A stretch of DNA of 64,000 nucleotides from the NCBI RefSeq assembly GCF_026870175.2, contig NZ_CP113977.2, positions 1-64,000 on the forward strand. Reading direction: 5' to 3'. The notes below the pieces were generated by a model. That model saw nothing but the letters and a program-made list of their open reading frames with translations. It ran no database searches and had not been told where the DNA came from. Of this stretch, positions 30,336 through 38,705 are shown in pieces. The first letter of the stretch is position 1. Every line of letters begins with the position of its first letter. The translations under genes were made by a program, and so were the position numbers. The stretch is from Flavobacterium aestivum (lineage in GTDB: Bacteria > Bacteroidota > Bacteroidia > Flavobacteriales > Flavobacteriaceae).

Positions 30336-30499
30336 TCATAATTCATTAATTTTCACAATAGGTAAATATTTACTTCTAAACAAAATAGCAGATACAAATT
30401 AAAAAAGCACACAACTCATTTTCTAATAAAATTATTCTACATAATGTTTTTCATCCCAAACAATAGATATTTGCATTACTTTTAATAAAAAACAAAAAA

Positions 30500-32206
30500 T
30501 TGAAAACCAAAACCCTTCATATTCTCATTTTTCTTTTTAGCACCATCTCATGGTCTCAAGATTTTCATTTAAAAATAATAGGAAGCACTAATACGGAAAC
30601 TAAAATAATAGATTCTGTAGGCTACACGCCTAAACATCAAAATACAAAATCAATAAGCGAAGAAATAAATCAGTTCTCAAAAAAATTATCCCAAAACGGA
30701 TTTATCGAAAACCAAATCATAGAAACCATCAAAATAAACGACTCAAATTATTTAACAAAATTCGATCTCAAAAACAAGATAAAATCCATACATATATATA
30801 TAGGTAAAAAAAACACCCTAAACTCACTAAACATTTTTAACGAAACAAAAGACTCCCTTATCCTTCCATATACACAAGTAGAATCTTTTTTAAAACTAAC
30901 CATTCAAAAATTAGAGAAAAACGGCTATGCCTTTGCAAAACTAAAACTTACAAATATTCAAAAAAAAGATAATATTCTAACCGCAAACCTAGAACTTACA
31001 ACAGGCAACAAAAGACAGTTGAATGATATAGTTATAAAATACACCGATGAGCATCAAAAAAACTTATTCCCAAAAAGCATTCTAAAACAAATCAACAAAA
31101 AATACACAAAAAGAACATTCAACCAAGAAACCGTAAATGAAATAAATAAAGATTTTGAAAACTTTAGCTTTATCACTCAAATAAAATATCCTGAAATATT
31201 ATTTACCAAAGACACTACAAAAGTTTACATCTATTTAGAAAAAAGAAAAACCAACACATTTGACGGCTTCTTAGGATTTAACAACACAGAAAACAACAAA
31301 ACAAAATTAAATGGCTATTTAGACGTCACTCTACAAAATGCATTGAGAAGCGGAGAACAATTATCCATATATTGGAAAAATGACGGAAATGAACAAAAAA
31401 TTTTCAATGCAAAAATAGACCTCCCCTATTTATTCAACAGCCCAATCGGACTTAAAGCACATATAAATATTTTCAAACAAGACAGCACTTACCAGAATAC
31501 TAAAACTGAAATCAATCTCGGCTATCTGATCACAATCAACAAACGGATTTATATAGGATATCAATCAACTGAATCTAGCGACATACAAAACTCAAACAAC
31601 TCAAGACTAAAAGACTATAACAATTCATTTCTAACTTCAAATATAGAATTCATCAAAAGCGATTACAATAATGAAATATCCCCAATAAAATCCTACTTAA
31701 CATTAAGCTTAGGCACAGGAAAAAGAACAACCAACGAGACTATAAACACCAAAACACAGAAACAATATTTAACAAGTTTTAACATAATGAACAATTTTTA
31801 TTTTAGTAAGAAAAATTACCTGAATATAAAAATTCAAAATTACTACCTAAAAAGCACAACATATTTAACAAATGAACTATATCGTTTTGGAGGCATAAAC
31901 TCAGTAAGAGGATTTTCTGAAAATAGCTTACAAGCAAATTTCATGACGGCAATAACAACAGAATTTCGCTATCTAATCTCTCCGAATTTCCAAATAAATT
32001 CCATACTAGACTATGGCTATTATCAAGATCAATCTGCTATATTAAACAAAAACAAAATCAATAAATTATTAGGCATAGGAATAGGAATAGCTGTCAACAC
32101 CAAAAAAGGCATATTAAAACTTGCGCTAGCCAACGGTAGTACTGGAAGTCAAGAAATAAAATTTTATAACACATTCGCAAATATTAGTTATAATGTTAAA
32201 TTTTAG
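30500..32206 (+). CDS. Omp85/BamA-like outer-membrane protein (POTRA plus short beta-barrel)
   Basis: 568 residues. It has a signal peptide (KTLHILIFLFSTISWSQ), a periplasmic region with POTRA-like repeats (ESFLKLTIQKLEKNGYAFAK) and a C-terminal barrel. The family motif reads RFGGINSVRGFSENSLQA, with the VRGF signature of strand 13 and loop 6, and the last strand ends in Phe (SYNVKF). It is much shorter than BamA and closer to TamA/ShlB-size relatives, so its substrate is unknown. The start is TTG at 30500: a stop lies at 30464-30466 in frame with no ATG between, and the signal peptide needs this start. It is divergent from rpsL. Confidence 0.8.
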   Translation: MKTKTLHILIFLFSTISWSQDFHLKIIGSTNTETKIIDSVGYTPKHQNTKSISEEINQFSKKLSQNGFIENQIIETIKINDSNYLTKFDLKNKIKSIHIYIGKKNTLNSLNIFNETKDSLILPYTQVESFLKLTIQKLEKNGYAFAKLKLTNIQKKDNILTANLELTTGNKRQLNDIVIKYTDEHQKNLFPKSILKQINKKYTKRTFNQETVNEINKDFENFSFITQIKYPEILFTKDTTKVYIYLEKRKTNTFDGFLGFNNTENNKTKLNGYLDVTLQNALRSGEQLSIYWKNDGNEQKIFNAKIDLPYLFNSPIGLKAHINIFKQDSTYQNTKTEINLGYLITINKRIYIGYQSTESSDIQNSNNSRLKDYNNSFLTSNIEFIKSDYNNEISPIKSYLTLSLGTGKRTTNETINTKTQKQYLTSFNIMNNFYFSKKNYLNIKIQNYYLKSTTYLTNELYRFGGINSVRGFSENSLQANFMTAITTEFRYLISPNFQINSILDYGYYQDQSAILNKNKINKLLGIGIGIAVNTKKGILKLALANGSTGSQEIKFYNTFANISYNVKF

Positions 32207-32257
32207 CTTAAGTCAAAAAAATAGTTTTTATTATTAGGAAAGTTAACAAATTATTAT

Positions 32258-32276
32258 GATTTTTGTCCAACTAATT
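32258..32276 (+). promoter_or_regulatory. Conserved leader block of SusC pair 1
   Basis: GATTTTTGT and AACTAATT, separated by two bases, lie 14 bases before the SusC ATG. The same two blocks at the same distance occur before the second susC-like gene. GATTTTTG is close to a -7 box, so this may be the promoter. Confidence 0.5.
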
Positions 32277-32290
32277 CAAAATAATTAAAA

Positions 32291-35200
32291 ATGAAACTAA
32301 AGTTCAATGGATTCTTAGTACTCCTAGTAGTACTTGTGGCGCAACTTACTTTTGCGCAAGAGAGATCTGTTTCAGGAATTGTTTCCGACAACGCAGGAAT
32401 GCCTTTACCAGGTGTAAGTGTCTTGATTAAAGGAACAAAGAATGGAACTCAATCAGATTTTGATGGTAAGTATACCATTAAAGCAGCACCAAGTGACATT
32501 TTGGTGTTTAGTTATGTAGGTATGAAATCTACAGAAAAAAGCGCAAGCTCTGCAACAGTAAATGCAAAACTTTCAAGTGATGCAACACAATTAGAAAGTG
32601 TAGTTGTAACAACTGCTTTAGGTATCAAAAGAGAGAAAAAAGCTCTTGGTTACTCTGCACAACAAGTAACAGCAGAACAAGTAAGTACCGTTCCTACTGG
32701 AAATTTCGTAAATAACTTATCAGGAAAAGTTGCTGGTCTTAGTGTAACTCAAGGTACAAACTTTGGAGGATCTACAAACGTAGTTCTTAGAGGTTTTAAA
32801 TCACTTTTGGGAGATAACCAAGCTATGTTTGTAGTTGATGGAGTGCCTATTTTGAACAGTAACGTGAATAGTGCTGATCAAAAAAGTGGTAGAGGTGGTT
32901 ATGACTACGGAAATGCTGCATCAGATATCAACCCAAATAACATTGCAGAAATTAACGTATTGAAAGGTGCTGCAGCAACAGCTCTTTATGGATCAAGAGC
33001 ACAAAATGGTGCAATCATCATTACAACCAAAAAAGGAAAAGCAAGAAATGATTTATCTGTAGAATTTTCTTCTTCTTACACTATGTCAACTATTGACAAA
33101 GAAACATTCCCTAAATACCAATCTGAATATGGAGAAGGATATGTTGGAGAGGCTAGCTGGGGAGATTATCAAGGATCTAAAATGGCTTCAACTGGTGATG
33201 ACGCATCTTATGGACCTAAATACACAGGCGAGGATGTTTGGCAATATGATGCTTTTATTCCTGGTTCAGCTAATTTTGGTAAAAAAACTCCATGGGTAGC
33301 TGCTAAAAATGGCCCTATTGAGTTTTTCAAAACAGGTACATCAACTGTAAATAACATTGCTTTAAGTGGAGGTTCAGACAAAGCTACTTACAGATTAACT
33401 TATGCTAATACAAATAGCACAGACATATTACCAAATTCTTTGTTAAGCAAAAACAACTTTAATGCTACAGCTTCTTATAAGTTCAATGATAAGTTAAGCT
33501 CAACATTCAATGCAACTTATGTTTCACAAAACACAAGAAACAGAAACTCAACAGGATACGGCGGGAATCAGCTTGCTGGTTTCAGACAATGGTGGCCTAC
33601 AAACGTAGATATCAAAGATCAAGAGCTTTATTACAATATGGGGCAACAAAACTATACTTGGAACATAAATGGTCCAGATGATTTAACACCTGCCTTTTGG
33701 GATAATCCATATTTCCAAAGATATCAAAATTACAACAATGATAGCAGAAAGAGATTTGCTGGTAGCGCAAGTATTAGTTATGACGTAACTAAAAGCATCA
33801 ACTTAACAGGTAGAATTGGAACAGATGGATTTGATATGAAAACTGAAAGCAGAATAGCTGTTGGTTCTTATCCTAATGCAATCGGATCAAATCCTAACCT
33901 TGCAAATCAACCTCCTCAACCTTCAGGTTATGCTTTAGACATTTATAATTTTAGCGAACAAAATTATGACTTCTTGGCAACATACAAAAAAGATCTAGCT
34001 GAAGACTTAAATCTTAATTTTATATTAGGAACCAACTTCAACGTACAGAGCAACTTTACCGAGCAACAAACAACATCAGGAGGATTATACATTCCTGGAT
34101 TATACACAATATCAAATTCAAAATCTGCACCTACCCTACCTAGAACAGTGAGTACAAGAAAAGAAGTTTTTGGTACATTTGCACAAGCAACTTTAGGATA
34201 CAAAGGAACTTATTATCTTGAAGGATCGGTAAGAAGAGATGAGTCATCTGCATTACCAGAAAACAATAACGCATACTGGTATTCTGCAATATCTGGAAGT
34301 GTTGTTTTCTCGAATTGGTTGAAAGATGTTGAGTTCATCAATTTTGGTAAATTCAGAGCAGCTTATGCTCAAGTAGGTTCTGATACTCAGGCAAACTTAT
34401 TACAAAACACTTATAACGCCCAAACACCTTTTGGCACACCTGTTTATTCTTACAACACTACAGCAAAAAATTCAAATTTAAAACCACAACGATTAGACAA
34501 TGTCGAGTTGGGTGCTAACATGCAATTTGCAAATAACAGAATTGGATTTGATGTAGCTTGGTTCCAAAACAAAGCATTTGATCAAATTTTACCATTACCA
34601 GTATCAACAGCTACAGGATCATCATTCAATAATATCAATGCAGGTACATTAACTACAAAAGGATTTGAAGTTACATTGAATTTAACTCCTGTTAAAACTG
34701 CTAATTTCTCTTGGGACATTAATGTAAACTGGTCTAATCCTAATACTAAAGTAACTGAATTAGCTCCAGGTATTGAAAACATAAATATTAACTCACTTCA
34801 GGGTGGTATTAGTATTAATGCTCCTCTTAATAGAGATTACGGTACAATCTGGGGAACAACGTTTGTACGTGATGCTTCAGGTAATAAAGTTATCGGGTCA
34901 AATGGTGCCTATTTAGTATCAACTACTACTGACAATGAGTTAGGATCATATCAAGCAGATTGGACAGGTGGATTAAACAATAAATTCACTTATAAAAACG
35001 TATCTTTAAGCTTCTTATTAGATATGAAGAAAGGTGGAAGTGTATTTTCACTTGATCAATACTACGGATACGGAACAGGTATATATGAAAATTCAGTTGG
35101 AAATAATGACTTAGGAAATCCTATAAGAAACACTATAGCAAACGGTGGTGGTGTTATTTTAGATGGTGTAATGGCAAACCCTGCATACACACCTGCAAAT

Positions 35201-35539
35201 GGACAACCTCAATACATAACTAACACAACTAGATTAAACAAATCTCGTTCAAGCCAAGTTTTAGGAACAGACCCTCCTGCTGCAGAATTTGTTTATGATG
35301 CTGGATTTGTAAAATTAAGAGAAGTAGCTATAACTTATAATTTCCCAACTAGCTTATTAGGAACCTCAATAAAAGGAGCTTCATTTAGCGTAATAGGAAA
35401 CAACCTATGGATAATTGACAAAAGTCTACCTTATTCTGACCCAGAAGCAGGGTTATCTTCTGGTAACACTCAAGGATACCAATCAGGTCCTATGCCGACT
35501 GCAAGAAATATTTCTTTTAACGTCAAACTTAATTTCTAA
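32291..35539 (+). CDS. SusC/RagA-family TonB-linked outer-membrane transporter (pair 1)
   Basis: 1082 residues. Signal peptide to residue 22 or 23 (LVAQLTFAQ), carboxypeptidase-regulatory-like domain about 25-100 (VSGIVSDNAGMPLPGVSVLI, DFDGKYTIKA), TonB box near VVVTTALGI (104-112), plug domain with FVVDGVPILNSN and TALYGSRAQNGAIIITTKKG, then the barrel ending NISFNVKLNF. With the following SusD-like lipoprotein, five bases downstream, it forms a substrate-import complex in the outer membrane. No glycoside hydrolase, sulfatase or regulator is adjacent, so the ligand cannot be inferred; a peptide or small oligomer is as likely as a glycan. Confidence 0.95.
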   Translation: MKLKFNGFLVLLVVLVAQLTFAQERSVSGIVSDNAGMPLPGVSVLIKGTKNGTQSDFDGKYTIKAAPSDILVFSYVGMKSTEKSASSATVNAKLSSDATQLESVVVTTALGIKREKKALGYSAQQVTAEQVSTVPTGNFVNNLSGKVAGLSVTQGTNFGGSTNVVLRGFKSLLGDNQAMFVVDGVPILNSNVNSADQKSGRGGYDYGNAASDINPNNIAEINVLKGAAATALYGSRAQNGAIIITTKKGKARNDLSVEFSSSYTMSTIDKETFPKYQSEYGEGYVGEASWGDYQGSKMASTGDDASYGPKYTGEDVWQYDAFIPGSANFGKKTPWVAAKNGPIEFFKTGTSTVNNIALSGGSDKATYRLTYANTNSTDILPNSLLSKNNFNATASYKFNDKLSSTFNATYVSQNTRNRNSTGYGGNQLAGFRQWWPTNVDIKDQELYYNMGQQNYTWNINGPDDLTPAFWDNPYFQRYQNYNNDSRKRFAGSASISYDVTKSINLTGRIGTDGFDMKTESRIAVGSYPNAIGSNPNLANQPPQPSGYALDIYNFSEQNYDFLATYKKDLAEDLNLNFILGTNFNVQSNFTEQQTTSGGLYIPGLYTISNSKSAPTLPRTVSTRKEVFGTFAQATLGYKGTYYLEGSVRRDESSALPENNNAYWYSAISGSVVFSNWLKDVEFINFGKFRAAYAQVGSDTQANLLQNTYNAQTPFGTPVYSYNTTAKNSNLKPQRLDNVELGANMQFANNRIGFDVAWFQNKAFDQILPLPVSTATGSSFNNINAGTLTTKGFEVTLNLTPVKTANFSWDINVNWSNPNTKVTELAPGIENININSLQGGISINAPLNRDYGTIWGTTFVRDASGNKVIGSNGAYLVSTTTDNELGSYQADWTGGLNNKFTYKNVSLSFLLDMKKGGSVFSLDQYYGYGTGIYENSVGNNDLGNPIRNTIANGGGVILDGVMANPAYTPANGQPQYITNTTRLNKSRSSQVLGTDPPAAEFVYDAGFVKLREVAITYNFPTSLLGTSIKGASFSVIGNNLWIIDKSLPYSDPEAGLSSGNTQGYQSGPMPTARNISFNVKLNF

Positions 35540-35544
35540 AAAAA

Positions 35545-36987
35545 ATGAAAATAAACAAAATCATAACAATCCTAACAATTGGTCTCTCCATGACGGCCTG
35601 TGTTAGTGAAGATATAAACACGGATCCAAATAGTGCCTATACTACCGCTCCTGGATCACTTATTAATTACTCTCAAAAAGAATTAAGTGATTACCTTAAC
35701 ACACCTAATGTAAATGAAAATAACTTTAGGTTGACGATGCAGTATTGGCAAGAAACTATCTATGTAAACGAAAGCAATTATGACTTTACTAATAGAAATG
35801 TTTCTAATCAGATTTATAGAGACAATTATGTAAATGTGCTAAACAACTTAGGTAAGGCTAAAGAGATAATTAATAAGTACGTACCTACTGTAACTGAAGC
35901 TGAAGGGTGGCCAACAAATAAGAAAAATCAGTTGGCTATTATAGACATCATGCAAGTCTATACATATCAAATGTTGGTAGATACATTCGGTAACGTACCA
36001 TATACTCAAGGAGCCAATCTTGTTGCTTATCCATTACCAGCATATGATGATGCAGCTACTATTTATCAAGATTTAATCAAGAGAATTGATGCTGATGTAG
36101 CAAACCTAGATGTTGACGCAACTGGCTTCCCTAGTTTTGACGAAGGTGATAAATTCTATAGTGGTGATATCTCAAAATGGATTGTATTCGCAAACTCTAT
36201 AAAATTAAAGCTTGGAATTACAATAGCGGATTCACACCCTGCTTTAGCACAATCAACAGTTACTTCTGCAATAGCAGCTGGTGTAATGACCTCTCCTGCT
36301 GACAATTGCCAATTCAACTACCGTGAAGAATCACCAAATTTCAACCCTTTGTATGAAAATTTATCTACAAGAAATGATTTTATTGGAGGAAAAACATTAG
36401 TTGACGCCATGAATGCATCTAGTGACCCAAGAATTGGTAAGTATTACACTAAAGTTGGCGGAGTATATAAAGGTCAAGTAATTGGTCAGCCAGGAAGCTT
36501 TAGGCTTTTTTCTCACATAGCTTCATTTGCTTACACTCCTACTACTCCTGGAGTTATATTAAACTATACTGAGGTTGCTTTTTATTTAGCTGAAGCTGAT
36601 GCACGTTGGAATACAGCATCTGCACCAGCATCTTATGATAATGCTGTTACTACTTCTATCCAAGAATGGGGCGGTACAGCAGCAGACGCTACAACATATC
36701 TTGCAACACACCCATATGACGCAATTAATTGGAAAAAATCAATTGGAGAACAAGCTTGGGTAGCTATGTTTAATCAAGGTATAACTTCTTGGACTTTTTG
36801 GAGAAGATTAGACTATCCAGTATTATTGGCTCCTCCAACTGCAATTAGTAATGCGGGCGGTAAAGTTCCAGTAAGAATGACATACCCTGTTCTTGAACAA
36901 CAAGTTAATAACTCAAACTGGAAAGCTGCATCAACAGCAATCGGTGGAGATTTACTAACAACAAAACTTTTCTGGGATAAATTCTAA
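35545..36987 (+). CDS. SusD/RagB-family outer-membrane lipoprotein (SusD-like_2 type, pair 1)
   Basis: 480 residues. A lipoprotein signal peptide has lipobox Cys19 (LSMTAC), and the TPR-like helical core is typical of the SusD-like_2 subfamily (QVYTYQMLVDTFGNVPYTQG, GDISKWIVFANSIKLKLGI, WVAMFNQGITSWTFWRRLDY). The family acts as the surface lid that captures ligand for its SusC partner. It shares the closing pattern KLFWDKF with its paralogue in pair 2 (KLFWDKN). It is cotranscribed with SusC and ends with a strong terminator. Confidence 0.94.
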   Translation: MKINKIITILTIGLSMTACVSEDINTDPNSAYTTAPGSLINYSQKELSDYLNTPNVNENNFRLTMQYWQETIYVNESNYDFTNRNVSNQIYRDNYVNVLNNLGKAKEIINKYVPTVTEAEGWPTNKKNQLAIIDIMQVYTYQMLVDTFGNVPYTQGANLVAYPLPAYDDAATIYQDLIKRIDADVANLDVDATGFPSFDEGDKFYSGDISKWIVFANSIKLKLGITIADSHPALAQSTVTSAIAAGVMTSPADNCQFNYREESPNFNPLYENLSTRNDFIGGKTLVDAMNASSDPRIGKYYTKVGGVYKGQVIGQPGSFRLFSHIASFAYTPTTPGVILNYTEVAFYLAEADARWNTASAPASYDNAVTTSIQEWGGTAADATTYLATHPYDAINWKKSIGEQAWVAMFNQGITSWTFWRRLDYPVLLAPPTAISNAGGKVPVRMTYPVLEQQVNNSNWKAASTAIGGDLLTTKLFWDKF

Positions 36988-37008
36988 TTTATACTACAAA
37001 GTAGCTCT

Positions 37009-37042
37009 AAAGCCACTCTATTCATTTAGAGTGGCTTTTTTT
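37009..37042 (+). terminator. Rho-independent terminator after SusD pair 1
   Basis: AAGCCACTCTA (37010-37020) pairs with TAGAGTGGCTT (37027-37037), followed by a T-run. Confidence 0.92.
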
Positions 37043-37058
37043 ATAAAAACATAATATC

Positions 37059-37066
37059 TATATTTG
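37059..37066 (+). promoter_or_regulatory. Candidate -7 box for rlmB
   Basis: TATATTTG, an exact TAnnTTTG match, ends only four bases before the rlmB ATG. A transcript starting at the usual distance would be leaderless. Confidence 0.5.
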
Positions 37067-37070
37067 CCAC

Positions 37071-37805
37071 ATGGAAAAAGAACATCAAATATTTGGGATT
37101 AGAGCAATAATTGAAGCTATACAAGCTGGTGCGACAGTAGATAAAGTTTATATTCAAAAAGACGCAGGAAGCGAACTAATGAAGGACTTAATGAAAGTGA
37201 TGAAACGTGGCAATATCAATTTTTCATATGTTCCCATAGAAAAACTAAACAGACTTACACCAAATAACCATCAAGGAGCCGTAGCTACCGTCTCTCCTAT
37301 TTCGTTTTACGATTTAGAAACCTTGATAGAAACTGTAATTGAAAACGGCAAAAAACCGTTGTTTTTAATTTTAGATCAAATTTCTGATGCTAGAAATTTT
37401 GGCGCAATTATCCGAACAGCTGAATGTACCGGTGTCAATGGAATTATAATTCAAAAAGCAGGTTCTGCACCAGTAAATGGTGACACAGTAAAAACTTCGG
37501 CAGGTGCAGTATTTAACATTCCTATTTGCAAAGTGGAACACATCAAAGATGCTATCTTTCTTTTACAAGCAAGTGGTATAAAAACTGTTGCCGCAACAGA
37601 AAAAACAGATCAAAATATTTATGATATTACTTTGAAGGATCCAGTAGCTATCATTATGGGATCTGAAGATCGCGGGGTAAACCCATCAGTACTAAAAATA
37701 GTAGATGAAAAAGCAAAACTACCTATGTTTGGATCAATAGGATCATTAAATGTTTCTGTAGCTTGTGGCGCTTTTTTATACGAAGCAGTTAGACAAAGAA
37801 GATAA
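37071..37805 (+). CDS. rlmB: 23S rRNA (guanosine-2'-O-)-methyltransferase RlmB (SpoU family)
   Basis: 244 residues. The N-terminal substrate-binding domain begins EKEHQIFGIRAIIEAIQAG. The SPOUT catalytic domain has the three motifs: DARNFGAIIRTAECTG, IIMGSEDRGVNPSVL and GSLNVSVACGAFLYEAVRQR (knotted SAM-binding region). RlmB methylates G2251 (E. coli numbering) in the 23S P loop. It is inserted between the two SusC/SusD pairs but has its own promoter box and terminator, so it is probably an unrelated housekeeping gene. Confidence 0.95.
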   Translation: MEKEHQIFGIRAIIEAIQAGATVDKVYIQKDAGSELMKDLMKVMKRGNINFSYVPIEKLNRLTPNNHQGAVATVSPISFYDLETLIETVIENGKKPLFLILDQISDARNFGAIIRTAECTGVNGIIIQKAGSAPVNGDTVKTSAGAVFNIPICKVEHIKDAIFLLQASGIKTVAATEKTDQNIYDITLKDPVAIIMGSEDRGVNPSVLKIVDEKAKLPMFGSIGSLNVSVACGAFLYEAVRQRR

Positions 37806-37880
37806 AGAAAATAAAGAAGTGTAATCACAAAATCTTTTTCAGAATTACAATTCAAATCACATTCTTTAAATAAAAACAGA

Positions 37881-37919
37881 AATGAATCAAGACCTCGGTT
37901 TTGATTCATTTTTTTTTAC
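37881..37919 (+). terminator. Rho-independent terminator after rlmB
   Basis: AATGAATCAA (37881-37890) pairs perfectly with TTGATTCATT (37901-37910), followed by eight T. Confidence 0.9.
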
Positions 37920-38705
37920 AAGCAATAAAAACACCTAAGATTCGCAAACTAATATACCTACATCTAATCCATCATATATTAATTAACAAACCCTAACCTT
38001 CTGCTTAGGGATCAAAAAACAAACATTTCAAAATAAAAATTACATTCTTCTATCGAAATTTAGCCTATTCAAATAAATTCTTCGCAACTAAAAAATTTTG
38101 GAAAAAAATCATCTATTATAGGTCATCTTTTAACCAATCAAAAGAAATTATCCACTTTAAAAACTGAACCTCAATTTAATCTAAACTAACAACAAACACC
38201 GCTTGGTTGACAACCTCTCCTAAATTAGGCTCTATGTTATCAAAACCCAAATAAAATCACCTATTGAGATATCCCAAAAAAAATAAAAATTCAATACTTT
38301 ATAATCATCTCCACTAAATTCCATAAATAGTTAAGAACTCTATTAAACAAAAACATTTTTATAACGGCATATCGAAACAAAATCATAAAATGTCAAAAAA
38401 AAAGTACTAAAAAATATAGACTTAAAATAAAATATATTTTTCAAAAAAAATAACACAAATAAATACTACTACAAAATGATAATTTAGTATCATAAATAAA
38501 TAAATAAAAAACTATACAAAAAAAAAATACAAGAAACACAAAAGCGCAAACTACTGACTAACAAGTAGTTAATTAATAAACAAGTTGTCATAAGAAATAT
38601 CAAAAAAAACACATGCTAATATAATCACACATAATAATAAGATAGTATCACTATTAAAATAGAATTAATAAGATTTTTGTGAGAACTAATTAAAATCTAT
38701 TAATA
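37920..38705. other. Long A-rich gap upstream of the second SusC gene
   Basis: About 785 bases with no credible reading frame. The plus strand is very A-rich with many A-runs. Small hairpins are visible: CCCTAA/TTAGGG at 37991-38010, ATGATA/TATCAT near 38477-38494, and AACTACT/AGTAGTT near 38549-38571. The SusC leader block sits at the right end. It could hold a long 5' leader, an sRNA or decayed DNA; nothing decides between these. Confidence 0.5.
38672..38691 (+). promoter_or_regulatory. Conserved leader block of SusC pair 2
   Basis: GATTTTTGT and AACTAATT, separated by three bases, lie 14 bases before the ATG and match the block before pair 1. Confidence 0.5.
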
